Origin: Desulforhopalus singaporensis
Lineage (GTDB): Bacteria > Desulfobacterota > Desulfobulbia > Desulfobulbales > Desulfocapsaceae
Length of the DNA: 64,000 bases
NCBI RefSeq assembly: GCF_900104445.1
Contig: NZ_FNJI01000006.1
Location: 124,001 to 188,000 of the forward strand
Direction: 5' to 3'
Numbering within the stretch: the first letter of the stretch is position 1; the number at the start of each line of letters is the position of its first letter. Position numbers and translations under genes: made by a program. Below are positions 1 through 10,257 of this stretch, in pieces. The notes under the pieces were generated by a model, which was given only the letters and a program-made list of their open reading frames with translations, was not told the origin of the DNA and made no database searches.

Positions 1-52
1 TGGAAAGGAGCGAAATAGAAATGTAACACAGCCAAAGCAGATTTTCATAAAT

Positions 53-1189
53 ATGACAATTGAAACAGCTCTGAGAAAAATAGTGGTCCGTCCCGCGATT
101 CTGGAGAGAAATTTCAAGAATCTGCAAAAGTTTGTAGGTGCAGGGACGGTGGTTATGGCAATGGTTAAGGGCGACGCGTACGGACACGGCATGGTTGAGG
201 CGGCTCAAGCGTTTGCCAGAGGAGGATGTACGGTTTTCGGAGTGGTCGACACGGTCGAAGCGGTAACGCTCAGGGAAAACGGGGTTGCAGGAAAAATTTT
301 TGTCACCATGGGGTTTGATCCTGAAGAAAGCGGTCAGTTTGTAAAATATGACCTGACCCCGGTGATCTACAGCCTCCAGGCGGCTCAAGCACTTAACGAT
401 GTGGCAAAACAGGCAGGTACAACCATAAAAGTGCATGTCAAGGTCGATACAGGCATGACCAGGCTTGGCATTATGCCAGGTGAACTGCCTGCTTTTCTGG
501 AAAAAATCGAGTCGCTGAAAAATTTGCGGGCGGCTGGGATCATGAGCCATTTCCCGGAATCGGACAATCCCCGTTCCGAAGGCACCAAAAAGGCCATTGC
601 CGTTTTTTCATCACTGAATGAACAGTCGCTGAAATCAGGCCAGACCGTAAATCATATCGCCAATTCGGGTGCGGCTCTTCATTTTCCCGAAGCTCGCTTT
701 GGTATGGTGCGTGCAGGCATTGCCCTGTATGGCTACCATCCGGCAGGCAGAGAGGCAACCAAGGTCATGGCCGCCACCCACAGCCTTCTGCCGGCAATGG
801 AGTTCAAGACCGTCGTCCTTCAGGTTAAAGAGGTGGAAAAAGGAGTGGGTGTGAGTTACGGTCACACCTTTGTGACAGGGGGCCGGACAAGGCTTGCAAC
901 TATTCCGGTCGGTTATGAAAACGGCTTTTCCAGGAGTCTGTCCAACCGCGGCAGGGTGCTTATCCATAGACAATACGCACCGATCCGGGGAAGAATCTGC
1001 ATGAATATGTGCATGGTCGACGTGACCGGGATCGCCGGGGTGAAGGCTGGCGATGAAGTCGTTGTCATGGGACGGCAGGGACAAAAAGAAATCAGTGCGG
1101 ACAACATAGCCGATACGGTGAATACCATCAGCTATGAAATTCTCTGCATGCTGGGCAAGAATAACAAAAAAGAATATCGGTTGGGTTAG
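53..1189 (+). CDS. alr: Alanine racemase
   Basis: Converts L-alanine to D-alanine for peptidoglycan; cytoplasmic, PLP-dependent. The 378-residue length is normal for the family. The PLP lysine is K39 in the motif MVKGDAYGHG, and the second-domain signatures GVSYGHTF (catalytic tyrosine) and GRICMNMCMVD are present. The ATG at 53 gives the usual short N-terminus before the first barrel strand, although the upstream Shine-Dalgarno is weak. The stop is followed after one base by the argS start, so the two are very probably co-transcribed. Family assignment is from visible motifs. Confidence 0.96.
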   Translation: MTIETALRKIVVRPAILERNFKNLQKFVGAGTVVMAMVKGDAYGHGMVEAAQAFARGGCTVFGVVDTVEAVTLRENGVAGKIFVTMGFDPEESGQFVKYDLTPVIYSLQAAQALNDVAKQAGTTIKVHVKVDTGMTRLGIMPGELPAFLEKIESLKNLRAAGIMSHFPESDNPRSEGTKKAIAVFSSLNEQSLKSGQTVNHIANSGAALHFPEARFGMVRAGIALYGYHPAGREATKVMAATHSLLPAMEFKTVVLQVKEVEKGVGVSYGHTFVTGGRTRLATIPVGYENGFSRSLSNRGRVLIHRQYAPIRGRICMNMCMVDVTGIAGVKAGDEVVVMGRQGQKEISADNIADTVNTISYEILCMLGKNNKKEYRLG

Positions 1190-1190
1190 G

Positions 1191-2849
1191 ATGATTCGCA
1201 AAGAACTGAAAAGAATCCTCGAAGATTGTTTCGAGCAGGGTGTGGCCGACGGGCTGTGGACGGAAAAGGGTGCCGGTAAATTCACCGTAGAGCTCCCAAA
1301 GCATGAGGGACAGGGAGATTTTTCCACCAACTTTGCGTTGGTCCTGGCCGGTATTGAAAAAAAGAATCCCAGGGAGATCGCGTCACAGCTGACGACAAAA
1401 CTGACTGCTGACAAAGCTCTCATAGAGCGCGTAGAGGTGGCCGGGCCTGGTTTTGTCAACATCTTTGTCAATCATGATGCCTGGCGTGCGGTCATTCCCG
1501 CGATAATGTCCCGGGGTGAAATGTTCGGCAGGAGCAACGTCGGCAACGGGAGAAGAGTGATGGTCGAGTTCGTCAGCGCCAACCCGACGGGGCCTCTGAG
1601 CATCGGTCACGGTCGTCAGGCCATTCTGGGCGACTCCATAGCGCGGCTGCTTGATGCGACCGGGCACGACGTGTTCCGGGAGTACTACTATAACGACGCC
1701 GGACGCCAGATGCGGGTGCTCGGAGAATCGACCCGTGCCCGCTATCTTGAACTGCTGGGGGAGGATGCTGTTTTTCCTGAAGATGGATATCAGGGTGAGT
1801 ATATTCTTGAAATAGCTCAGGAACTGCGCAATGAACACGGTGCGGACCTGAAGGATCATGAACCGGTGGATCCTTTCAAGAAAAAAGCGGAACAGTATAT
1901 TTTTAACGATATCGCGAACACCCTCGCGAGGATGGACATCAAGTTTGACAATTACTTCAATGAACATTCGCTTTATGAGGACGGTCATATAGACGATGTG
2001 GTGAGTAAACTGCGTGAACAGGGGTACGTTTACGAAAAAGACGATGCCGTCTGGTTCAAAACGACCGAATTCGGGCACGAGCAGGACCGGGTTATTATCA
2101 AGAGCAGCGGGGAACCGACCTACAGATTGCCGGACATTGCATATCACCGTGAAAAGTTCAAACGAAACTTTGACTGGCTGATTGATATCTTCGGTTCCGA
2201 TCATATCGCCACCGTCCCCGATGTACTCGCCGGAGTGAAGGCGCTGGGGTATGATCCGGACAAGGTGACGGTTGTGCTGCACCAGTTTGTGACCCTTACA
2301 AGGGATGGCAAGCAGGTGAAAATGTCTACCCGGAAAGCCAATTTCGTAACCGTGGACGAGTTGCTTGACGAAGTAGGAGTTGACCCGGTACGGTTTTTCT
2401 TCATGATGCGCAAAGCCGACAGCCAGCTGGAATTTGACTTGGCGCTCGCAACCAGGGAGAGCCAGGAAAATCCTGTGTATTACGTGCAGTATGGTTATGC
2501 CCGGCTCTGTGCAATCCTGCGTCAGGCCGAGGAAAAAAATGTGCAGCTGGAACCGTTTGACCAGATCGATGCCACACTTCTCAAGGAACCCGAAGAGCTG
2601 AAGCTGCTGCAGACCATGTCCGGTTTTCCCGCGGTGATCGAGAATTCGGCGCTGGAGTTGGCGCCGCATAAAGTTATCTTCTATCTTTTGGAGCTTGCCG
2701 GACAATTACACAGCTATTACAACAAACACAAGGTGTTGTCCGACGATCCTGCATTGTCAAAGGCACGACTCTGTCTTATCGTAGCTCTGCAGATTGTACT
2801 GAAGAACGGACTTGACATCATCGGCTTGAGTGCACCTGAACGGATGTGA
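1191..2849 (+). CDS. argS: Arginine--tRNA ligase
   Basis: Charges tRNA-Arg with arginine; class Ia synthetase, cytoplasmic. The class I signature reads SANPTGPLSIGHGR (HIGH box) in the first third, a KMS-type loop QVKMSTRKANF lies near residue 375, and the C-terminal anticodon-binding helical domain is intact. An in-frame ATG exists upstream at 1134, inside alr, but the ATG at 1191 gives the normal N-terminus (MIRKELKRILED, the additional N-terminal domain) and sits one base after the alr stop, so I use it. 552 residues is typical. Confidence 0.96.
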   Translation: MIRKELKRILEDCFEQGVADGLWTEKGAGKFTVELPKHEGQGDFSTNFALVLAGIEKKNPREIASQLTTKLTADKALIERVEVAGPGFVNIFVNHDAWRAVIPAIMSRGEMFGRSNVGNGRRVMVEFVSANPTGPLSIGHGRQAILGDSIARLLDATGHDVFREYYYNDAGRQMRVLGESTRARYLELLGEDAVFPEDGYQGEYILEIAQELRNEHGADLKDHEPVDPFKKKAEQYIFNDIANTLARMDIKFDNYFNEHSLYEDGHIDDVVSKLREQGYVYEKDDAVWFKTTEFGHEQDRVIIKSSGEPTYRLPDIAYHREKFKRNFDWLIDIFGSDHIATVPDVLAGVKALGYDPDKVTVVLHQFVTLTRDGKQVKMSTRKANFVTVDELLDEVGVDPVRFFFMMRKADSQLEFDLALATRESQENPVYYVQYGYARLCAILRQAEEKNVQLEPFDQIDATLLKEPEELKLLQTMSGFPAVIENSALELAPHKVIFYLLELAGQLHSYYNKHKVLSDDPALSKARLCLIVALQIVLKNGLDIIGLSAPERM

Positions 2850-2864
2850 TTCTGCTGGTATGAG

Positions 2865-3113
2865 ATGGTAACAAAGCGTAAGCCCAAGAAAAAAAAACTG
2901 AAGTTCGAGCTTTCCGTCACCGCGGTCGGTGGGATAGGTATTGTGGTTTTTTGCATATTCCTGTGGATGTTTCTGCTCGGAGTATGGGTTGGCCAGTCGC
3001 TTCTTCTGCCCTCTTACGAAGCTGATATACACAGCAGCGCCGCCGGGGATGCCTCCTCTTTTGTGCAGGTGATTCAGGCAGAAAAAAAAGCAATTAAAAC
3101 AACCAAACAGTAA
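2865..3113 (+). CDS. Small single-pass membrane protein, SPOR-type N-terminus
   Basis: An 82-residue protein: a lysine-rich cytoplasmic head (TKRKPKKKKLKFEL), one membrane helix at about residues 19-42 ending in FLLGVWVGQ, then a short polar tail. The helix resembles the membrane anchor of SPOR-domain cell-division proteins that follow argS in related bacteria, but no SPOR domain follows. It may be a shortened relative or simply an unrelated membrane peptide. It lies 15 bases after argS in the same orientation. No good Shine-Dalgarno is visible. The function cannot be named. Confidence 0.6.
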   Translation: MVTKRKPKKKKLKFELSVTAVGGIGIVVFCIFLWMFLLGVWVGQSLLLPSYEADIHSSAAGDASSFVQVIQAEKKAIKTTKQ

Positions 3114-3201
3114 CCGGCAGTCCGTCTCTTTCTGCAACCAGAAAGGCTGTCGGAGGTTTTAAAGACGGTTTACAACCCAATTTAGCGATACGGCTCTCAT
3201 A

Positions 3202-5754
3202 ATGATTAATAAAATACTGACAAAAGTTTTCGGCAGCAGCAATGACAGATACCTCAGGCAGCTCAGGCCGCTGATTTCAAGGATAAACGATCTGGAAAAA
3301 GAGATCGGGGTCATGGGCGACGGCGACCTGAAGGCGAAGACTGTTGAGTTCAAGGAAAGAATTGCCAAAGGCGAGTCGTTGGACGACCTTTTGCCGGAAG
3401 CGTTTGCCGTAGTACGGGAGGCTGGAAAACGGGTGCTTGGGGAGCGTCATTACGATGTGCAACTGGTGGGCGGCATCGTATTGCACCAGGGCAGGATCGC
3501 TGAAATGAAGACAGGTGAGGGCAAGACCCTCACTTCCACCCTGCCGGTATACCTCAACGGGCTTGGTGGGCGTGGAGTGCATGTGGTAACGGTGAACGAC
3601 TATCTTGCCAAGCGCGACAGCGAATGGATGGGGGAGGTGTATAACTTTCTCGGGATGAGCTGTGGCAAAATTGTCCACGGTCTCGATGACAGGGAACGAA
3701 AAGATGCCTATGGTGCGGATATCACCTACGGAACCAATAATGAGTTCGGCTTCGATTATCTCCGGGACAACATGAAGTTTGAAAAGGCAGATTTCTGTCA
3801 GAGAGACTTCAATTTCGCCATAGTCGATGAGGTGGACTCAATCCTTATCGACGAGGCACGTACCCCTCTTATCATTTCCGGTCCGGCCGATATCTCGACC
3901 GACCTGTATGTCAACGTCGATCGCACCATCCCACAGTTCAAGAACGATCTTCACTACACCGTCGATGAAAAATCGCGGCAGGTCTCGCTGACTGACGAAG
4001 GTGTAGCGCTTGGCGAAAAACTGCTCAACGTCGACAACCTCTACGACCCCGCCAATATAGAGAAACTCCACCATCTCAACCAGGCGCTCAAGGCGCATGT
4101 CATCTTTAAAAAGGATGTGGACTATATAGTCCATAACAACCAGGTGGTAATTGTCGACGAATTTACCGGCAGGACCATGGAGGGAAGACGCTTCAGCGAC
4201 GGTCTCCACCAGGCGCTTGAGGCCAAGGAAAAAGTGACCATCGAAAAGGAAAACCAGACCCTTGCCTCGATCACTTTCCAGAACTATTTCCGGATGTATG
4301 AAAAACTTGCGGGAATGACCGGTACGGCGGATACCGAAGCCGCTGAATTCAAGAAGATCTATGATCTCGATGTGGTGGTGATGCCGACCAATCAGCCGAT
4401 GGTTAGGGATGATTATGCCGATGTCATTTACAAGAACGAGGCGGCAAAATATCGTGCGGTCATCAAGGAGATTCTTGAAATGCACAATTCCGGCCGGCCG
4501 GTGCTGGTCGGTACCATCTCCATCGACGTGTCGGAAAAGATCTCGAAACTGCTCAAAAAGGAAAAACTGGCCCACGAAGTGCTTAACGCAAAGCACCATG
4601 AACGGGAAGCTGAAATCATTGCCGGCGCCGGTCAGCTGGGCAGGGTGACCATTGCCACCAACATGGCCGGGCGCGGTACCGACATCAAGCTCGGGGAAGG
4701 GGTTGTTGAGGCGGGAGGTCTCCATATCCTCGGGACTTCGCGGCATGAATCCAGGAGGATAGATAATCAGCTTCGCGGACGTGCAGGGCGTCAGGGGGAT
4801 CCGGGATCTTCTCGTTTTTTCCTGTCGCTGGAGGATGATCTGCTGCGCATTTTCGGTTCCGACCGCATTACCGGGATAATGGACAAGCTTGGCATGGAGG
4901 AAGACGAACCTATTGAACACAGCATGATTTCCCGGGCAATTGAAAATGCCCAGAGAAAGGTAGAAGGACATAACTTCGATATCAGAAAACATCTGCTGGA
5001 ATATGACGATGTCATGAACAAGCAGCGGGAAATCATCTATCAGCAGCGAAGAGACGTGCTTGCCGGCGAAAGTGTTGCCGAGGTGATACAGGATATGTTC
5101 GACGAGCTCGTAGATGAGGTCGCGCAAGAGTTCTACCAGGACCGGATCGATGCAAAAGAGTGGGACTGGGACGGATTTTCAGCAAGGATGGGGGAACTCT
5201 TCCATCATGTGCCGGACTGGAGCGAGGAGGAAAGGACCGGCCTCAAGGCCGATACCTTCAGAGAGAAGATTCACGACTTTGTCACCGAAAAATACCGACA
5301 GCAGGATGACACGAACGGCGCCGAAACCCAGCGTCAGCTGGAGAAGCTGATCCTGCTCCAGATCGTCGACAGCCACTGGAAAGATCACCTGCTTTCCATG
5401 GATCACTTAAAGGAAGGAATCGGGCTTCGCGGCTACGGACAGAAGAATCCGCTCAACGAATACAAAAGAGAGGGGTTCGAGCTCTTCGGCTCCATGATCC
5501 ACACGGTCAAGGCTCAGACCGTGTCAAGCCTGATGCGTGTACGGATAGTGCATGAAGACGAGGTCGAGCGGCTCGAGCAGGAGCGGCGCCGAAAGCAGGA
5601 GGAGGAAAGTAGGCGGATGAGCCAGCTGGGGGCGGACGGCAGGGACGGGGAGTCGCAGCCGATAGTCAGGACAGGGGAAAAGATCGGTCGTAATGCCCCC
5701 TGTCCCTGCGGGTCGGGGAAAAAATATAAACGCTGTTGCGGCAAAGAGAACTGA
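3202..5754 (+). CDS. secA: Protein translocase ATPase SecA
   Basis: Motor ATPase that pushes preproteins through SecYEG at the inner membrane. The 850-residue protein has Walker A GEGKT at 105-109, the nucleotide-domain signatures VNDYLAKRD and [16 protein letters not shown], the preprotein cross-linking domain, the second helicase domain ([22 protein letters not shown]), and the C-terminal SEC-C zinc motif [13 protein letters not shown] that binds SecB and lipids. It is preceded by 88 bases without a gene. The ribosome binding site is unremarkable. Start ATG 3202 gives the usual N-terminus. Confidence 0.98.
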   Translation: MINKILTKVFGSSNDRYLRQLRPLISRINDLEKEIGVMGDGDLKAKTVEFKERIAKGESLDDLLPEAFAVVREAGKRVLGERHYDVQLVGGIVLHQGRIAEMKTGEGKTLTSTLPVYLNGLGGRGVHVVTVNDYLAKRDSEWMGEVYNFLGMSCGKIVHGLDDRERKDAYGADITYGTNNEFGFDYLRDNMKFEKADFCQRDFNFAIVDEVDSILIDEARTPLIISGPADISTDLYVNVDRTIPQFKNDLHYTVDEKSRQVSLTDEGVALGEKLLNVDNLYDPANIEKLHHLNQALKAHVIFKKDVDYIVHNNQVVIVDEFTGRTMEGRRFSDGLHQALEAKEKVTIEKENQTLASITFQNYFRMYEKLAGMTGTADTEAAEFKKIYDLDVVVMPTNQPMVRDDYADVIYKNEAAKYRAVIKEILEMHNSGRPVLVGTISIDVSEKISKLLKKEKLAHEVLNAKHHEREAEIIAGAGQLGRVTIATNMAGRGTDIKLGEGVVEAGGLHILGTSRHESRRIDNQLRGRAGRQGDPGSSRFFLSLEDDLLRIFGSDRITGIMDKLGMEEDEPIEHSMISRAIENAQRKVEGHNFDIRKHLLEYDDVMNKQREIIYQQRRDVLAGESVAEVIQDMFDELVDEVAQEFYQDRIDAKEWDWDGFSARMGELFHHVPDWSEEERTGLKADTFREKIHDFVTEKYRQQDDTNGAETQRQLEKLILLQIVDSHWKDHLLSMDHLKEGIGLRGYGQKNPLNEYKREGFELFGSMIHTVKAQTVSSLMRVRIVHEDEVERLEQERRRKQEEESRRMSQLGADGRDGESQPIVRTGEKIGRNAPCPCGSGKKYKRCCGKEN

Positions 5755-5827
5755 TTGTTTCTGTGCGCGGGGGAGGGGGCAGTTTCACTCCATGTGGCCA
5801 GAAGACGGTTGTCGCCTGTTGTTCGGG

Positions 5828-7333
5828 TTACAGCAGCGGTGAAATAAGAAGCAGCAGGTTCTCCTTGAACTTTTCCACTTTTGTTCGCTGCCTGAACTGT
5901 TTCAGGTCAAGAAGAGTGGATTCTGCGAGATAGCCCTGCTGGATCGATTTCAGTTCCCGGGTGAATGTTCTGCAATAGATGAACAGGGTTGCCTCGAAGT
6001 TGAGCCAGAAACTTCTCATGTCGAGATTGACCGATCCAAACAGGGACAGGTCGCCGTCGACGGTTACGCTCTTCGAGTGAAGCAGGCCGCCGTAAAAGAG
6101 GTAGATGGAAACTCCCGAGGCTGCAAGATCTTCATATCGTGCTCTGCTTGCATACTTGACAAGCACCGAGTCGTTGTCTCTGGGAAGGATTATCTTGACA
6201 TCAACCCCACGCTGAGCCGCCGCTTTCAGGGCCGCAAGCAGAGGTTCGTCGGGAATGAAATAGGGTGTCGTCAGGATCAGTTCCTTGCGTGCTCCGTAGA
6301 TGGTGGTGAGGAGCAGGTGGTGAATAGCCTCGGGAACGAACCCGGGACCCGAGGGAACAAGCTGTACCGCGCTCTGTCCGACCATGGGACAGGGATGCAT
6401 ATCGCCAGCCTGGCGCACCGAGTCGATGTCTTTTAGCAGCAGTTCCGAGTTCAGTGCCGTCTCCTCGGTTTCCAGGAACCAGTCGCTGATAAAGGTTCCC
6501 GCAAGACTTTCCACCACCGGTCCTTCCGCCTTGACCATCACGTCTATCCATTTTCCAACGCCGGAATCAAGTTTGAACACCTCTGGATCAACCATGTTCT
6601 GGCTGCCGGTATAGGCGACTTCCCCGTCGATTACCACTATTTTCCTGTGGTTTCTGATGTCAATCCTGGAAAAGAAGACGTTGATAATGCCGGCGGGAAG
6701 AGATTCCTCGATTTTGATGCCGGCGTTTCTCATCTGTTTAGCTTTTTCGCTTTTTAAAAATTTCCTGCTGCCTATGGAGTCCAGCAGTATCCTGCAGGTT
6801 ACTCCCCTGCCGGCGGCCCTGATCAGGGCCTGGGCAACCTGTTCCACATTACCGCCTTCCTCCCAGATGTAGAATTGCAGGTGGCAGCTGGTGTGCGCGT
6901 TGTCGATACTGTGGGTTATGGAGGTTATAATGTTGTTGGGATTGGTTATGAGGGTAAGTTTGTTTCCCGACATTGCCGGAATCCCGACAAGGGTCTCCGC
7001 CTGTCTCTGCAGGGGCATGCATGTCGGGTTGAGGCTGTGCCAGGAGACCGGAGCTCTTGTTTTCAGGTTCTGCAACCAGCTCATATAGGTTTTGTAAGAG
7101 ACCTTGGCCCGGGCCATCCGCTTCTCGGGCAGCCTGTTTTCGCCAAACAGCAGATAGGCGCCCCCGCCGATAAAAGGCACCAGAAGGATAACGATGAGCC
7201 AGGCAAAGGAGACGCCGTAGGGCCGTTTTCGCATGATGACCCTTACCGAGAGGGTTATCCTGATAAAAAAGTCGGCTAGGAGTACGAGGGTTGAAAAAAG
7301 GCTGTATCCCCAGTTGATTTGGTTTATTTCCAT
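5828..7333 (-). CDS. cls: Cardiolipin synthase (phospholipase D family)
   Basis: Condenses two phosphatidylglycerol molecules to cardiolipin at the inner membrane. Two N-terminal membrane helices (about residues 10-30 and 42-63) are followed by two HKD catalytic motifs: NHRKIVVID (H229, K231, D236) and, near residue 410, LHSKSVTVDGD. 501 residues matches ClsA-type enzymes. It is convergent with secA, divergent from argJ and stands alone. The symbol is given for the family; ClsA versus other paralogues cannot be decided here. Confidence 0.93.
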   Translation of the reverse strand: MEINQINWGYSLFSTLVLLADFFIRITLSVRVIMRKRPYGVSFAWLIVILLVPFIGGGAYLLFGENRLPEKRMARAKVSYKTYMSWLQNLKTRAPVSWHSLNPTCMPLQRQAETLVGIPAMSGNKLTLITNPNNIITSITHSIDNAHTSCHLQFYIWEEGGNVEQVAQALIRAAGRGVTCRILLDSIGSRKFLKSEKAKQMRNAGIKIEESLPAGIINVFFSRIDIRNHRKIVVIDGEVAYTGSQNMVDPEVFKLDSGVGKWIDVMVKAEGPVVESLAGTFISDWFLETEETALNSELLLKDIDSVRQAGDMHPCPMVGQSAVQLVPSGPGFVPEAIHHLLLTTIYGARKELILTTPYFIPDEPLLAALKAAAQRGVDVKIILPRDNDSVLVKYASRARYEDLAASGVSIYLFYGGLLHSKSVTVDGDLSLFGSVNLDMRSFWLNFEATLFIYCRTFTRELKSIQQGYLAESTLLDLKQFRQRTKVEKFKENLLLLISPLL

Positions 7334-7665
7334 GTTGGTATGAGAATTGGCTGTACTGTGAAACAGTAGATAATATTACTTGCTGAGCCTTGTCCTGCTC
7401 CGGTTCCGCCTTGTACCCCGGACTCTTCTCCGAGAATATCTCCGGTCAATGCGGTTTTTTTCGGGAAAAATGACAGCCTCAATGGTTGCTGCAATACGGC
7501 TCTAAAAGTATCATAACATCATTTATAACTGGTAGATCTATTTTAACTTTTTTGCTATCTTCCATGAAGGTAGATTATTCGCTTACATCCGGAAGCCCGT
7601 CGGTTAGCCTGCTACGGCAAATCTCCGCAGGTCGGTTCCGGATAAACATCATAAAAGGAAATATT
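7334..7665. other. Intergenic region between cls and argJ
   Basis: A 332-base divergent intergenic stretch. The reading frame of argJ stays open upstream to 7486 without family-like sequence, so I treat this as noncoding. It must hold the promoters of both cls and argJ, but no near-consensus promoter, known riboswitch or operator could be picked out by eye. Confidence 0.5.
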
Positions 7666-8847
7666 ATGAAGGGATTTACGTTTTCTGCGGTGAAAGCCGG
7701 AGTGCGATACAAGGACAGGCTCGATGTCGGGTTGATCTGTTCCGACACCCCCTGTGTAACGGCCGGGGTCTTTACCACCAGCCAGGTCAAGGCCGCACCG
7801 GTTGTGATTGACCAGGGACGGCTTGCAAACGGTACGGCCCAGGCAATCCTGGTCAACAGCGGCTGTGCCAATGCATGTACCGGGGATGAGGGGGTTGAAG
7901 CCGCGCTCGCGTGCAGTAGGCTGGTTGCTGAACAGATGAAGGTGGATGAAGAGAATGTGTTGCTTTCCTCCACCGGGGTAATCGGCGAACAGTTGAATGT
8001 CAGAGCTTTTGAAGATAGCATAAAAGAACTTGTCTCCAGCCTGTCTGCCGATAATTTCGAGCTGGTGGCAAGGGCTATCATGACCACCGACACGTTCCCT
8101 AAAGTTGCCGCAAAAACCATCACTATAGATGGCCGGCCGGTTGAGATAAGGGGTATGGCCAAAGGGGCCGGCATGATCATGCCCAACATGGCCACCATGC
8201 TCGCCTTTGTGTTTACCGATGCCGATATATCATCGGCGCAGCTGCAACAGGCTCTGAGTGCGGCAAACGAAAGAACGTTTAATCGGATCACCGTCGACGG
8301 CGACACCTCCACCAACGACATGGTTGTCGTCATGGCGAACGGAACTGCTCGGAACCGGGTAATCGATGGAACAGGCGATGAAGCCGACTGTAATGCTTTT
8401 AGCGCAGGCCTTGAGGCTGTCCTGAAGGATCTGGCGCTGCAGATTGTGAGTGACGGAGAGGGTGCGACCAAAACCATTACCATCAGCGTACGCGGAGCCA
8501 ACAGCGATGAAGATGCGGAAAAGCTCGGTCGAACCGTGGCGACCTCAAGTCTGGTGAAGACCGCATTTTTCGGTGAGGATGCCAACTGGGGAAGAATTCT
8601 CGCGGCCATGGGCCGGGCGGGAGTGGTTTTTCCCCCGGAGAAAGTCGATCTGTCTTTCGGCGACGTGCAACTTGTGAAAAATGGGTTGGGGCTCGGCAGA
8701 GAGGCGGAAGAAAAGGCCACGGCGGTACTGAAAGAAAAATGTTTCACCATCGGTATCGACTTGCAGGACGGCGATGGGGGCGCTGAACTGTATACTTGTG
8801 ATTTTTCACTTGATTATGTGAAAATCAACGCCGATTACCGTTCTTGA
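7666..8847 (+). CDS. argJ: Bifunctional ornithine acetyltransferase / N-acetylglutamate synthase
   Basis: Transfers acetyl from N-acetylornithine to glutamate in the cyclic arginine pathway; cytoplasmic. The self-cleavage site typical of the ArgJ family is visible as MPNMATMLAF, with T177 the expected nucleophile of the beta chain. I chose ATG 7666, preceded by AAAAGGA, because it gives the family N-terminus MKGFTFSAVKAG; an in-frame start at 7486 adds 60 unrelated residues. 393 residues is normal. Whether it also has synthase activity from acetyl-CoA cannot be read from sequence. Confidence 0.95.
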   Translation: MKGFTFSAVKAGVRYKDRLDVGLICSDTPCVTAGVFTTSQVKAAPVVIDQGRLANGTAQAILVNSGCANACTGDEGVEAALACSRLVAEQMKVDEENVLLSSTGVIGEQLNVRAFEDSIKELVSSLSADNFELVARAIMTTDTFPKVAAKTITIDGRPVEIRGMAKGAGMIMPNMATMLAFVFTDADISSAQLQQALSAANERTFNRITVDGDTSTNDMVVVMANGTARNRVIDGTGDEADCNAFSAGLEAVLKDLALQIVSDGEGATKTITISVRGANSDEDAEKLGRTVATSSLVKTAFFGEDANWGRILAAMGRAGVVFPPEKVDLSFGDVQLVKNGLGLGREAEEKATAVLKEKCFTIGIDLQDGDGGAELYTCDFSLDYVKINADYRS

Positions 8848-8859
8848 GATTGATGATTG

Positions 8860-8888
8860 TCCCGCACCATGGTGAACAAGGTGCGGGA
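8860..8888 (+). terminator. Hairpin after argJ, possible terminator
   Basis: Inverted repeat TCCCGCACC ... GGTGCGGGA (9 bp, 11-base loop) starting 12 bases after the argJ stop. It lacks a T-tract on the plus strand, so it may stabilise or slow the transcript rather than terminate it. Confidence 0.4.
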
Positions 8889-8926
8889 AACTCGAAGCTA
8901 CGCTTAACAACAGCAGAAAATTTATA

Positions 8927-10198
8927 ATGGAATTTAGTACGTTTGGCCGCAAACTGACCTGTGATGCGGGGATACTGTCTCTGATGGAGGACCTGGGCAG
9001 GGCAAAAGAAAAATATGGCGATGATCTGGTGATGATGGGGGGAGGCAATCCCGGTCAGATTGCTGAGTTCCAGGAACTCATGCGCGGCCATCTCAGCGAG
9101 ATTTGCAGCGATCCTGCAGAGTTTGGCGAGCTGGTGGGCAGTTACAGTCCGCCTTATGGCAACCGGGAGTTTGTCACCAGCCTGTCGTCGCTGTTTACCG
9201 GTGAGTTCGGGTGGAATGTCGGTCCGGACAACATCTGCCTGACCAACGGAAGCCAGACCGGGTTTTTTATGCTGTTCAACCTCCTTGCCGGAAAAATGAG
9301 CGATGGGAGCGTGAAAAAAATATGTTTGCCCATGGCCCCGGAATATATCGGCTACGCCGATCTTGGCCTGGAACAGGATCTTTTCGTTTCCAACCGGCCG
9401 AACATAGAAATAATAGACGACTGGTTTTTCAAGTATCGTGTCGATTTTGAAAACCTCCATATCGACCACACCATTGGCGCCATCTGCATTTCAAGACCGA
9501 CCAATCCTACCGGAAATGTCATTGACGACAATGAGATGCAAAAGCTTATGGCAAGGGCCGAGCGATGCAATATCCCGATAATAATCGACAGTGCTTACGG
9601 TGCGCCGTTTCCCGGAATGATCTATACCGAGGCGACCCCGGTCTGGAACGAGAATCTGATCCTGAGTCTTTCTCTTTCAAAACTCGGTCTGCCTGCGGTG
9701 AGGACCGGGATAGTCATAGCCAGTAAGGAGATTATCGCAGCCCTTACCGCAATGAACGCGATCATGTCACTGTCGCCTACCAATTTCGGCGCCCATCTGG
9801 CTAACAGGCTGGTAGCCGACGGCACCATCATTGAGGTAAGCAAGTCGGTAATGCAGCCGTTTTACAGGTCGAAAATGAAAAAGGCGGTAGCGGCGGTGAA
9901 GGAAAATTTTGGCGATCTGCCCTGCAGAATGCATGTGCCAGAAGGGGCAATGTTTTTGTGGCTCTGGTTCGAGGGACTACCGATAACCAGCCTGGAATTG
10001 TACCAGCGGCTCAAGGAGGAAGGAGCCCTTGTTGTTTCCGGGCACTATTTTTTCCCGGGCCTTGTCGAAGAGTGGCCGCACAAGGATCAATGTCTGAGGG
10101 TGACCTATTCCCAGGATGACGGTGATGTGCAAAAGGGGCTGAGGATTATCGCCGAGACAGTGCGCAGGGTCTATGCGGAGGAGAAAAAAGACGATTAG
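8927..10198 (+). CDS. avtA: Valine--pyruvate aminotransferase
   Basis: PLP-dependent class I/II aminotransferase that makes valine or alanine by transamination with pyruvate; cytoplasmic. The N-terminus (FGRKLTCDAGILSLMEDLG, GGGNPGQI) is characteristic of AvtA. The substrate and cofactor motifs SRPTNPTGNV and, around the PLP lysine, SLSKLGLPAVRTGI are intact. 423 residues is close to the enterobacterial enzyme. It stands 79 bases after argJ in the same direction, with a hairpin between them, so co-transcription is uncertain. Confidence 0.9.
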   Translation: MEFSTFGRKLTCDAGILSLMEDLGRAKEKYGDDLVMMGGGNPGQIAEFQELMRGHLSEICSDPAEFGELVGSYSPPYGNREFVTSLSSLFTGEFGWNVGPDNICLTNGSQTGFFMLFNLLAGKMSDGSVKKICLPMAPEYIGYADLGLEQDLFVSNRPNIEIIDDWFFKYRVDFENLHIDHTIGAICISRPTNPTGNVIDDNEMQKLMARAERCNIPIIIDSAYGAPFPGMIYTEATPVWNENLILSLSLSKLGLPAVRTGIVIASKEIIAALTAMNAIMSLSPTNFGAHLANRLVADGTIIEVSKSVMQPFYRSKMKKAVAAVKENFGDLPCRMHVPEGAMFLWLWFEGLPITSLELYQRLKEEGALVVSGHYFFPGLVEEWPHKDQCLRVTYSQDDGDVQKGLRIIAETVRRVYAEEKKDD

Positions 10199-10257
10199 CC
10201 CGTATTTTCAAGAAATATTCAGATCTGCAGCTTGAACGGTTTGTATTGGAGGAAGTT

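Noticed and set aside
1383-2705. Open frame of 440 codons on the minus strand
   Set aside because: Antisense shadow of argS.
3838-5127. Open frame of 429 codons on the minus strand
   Set aside because: Antisense shadow of secA.
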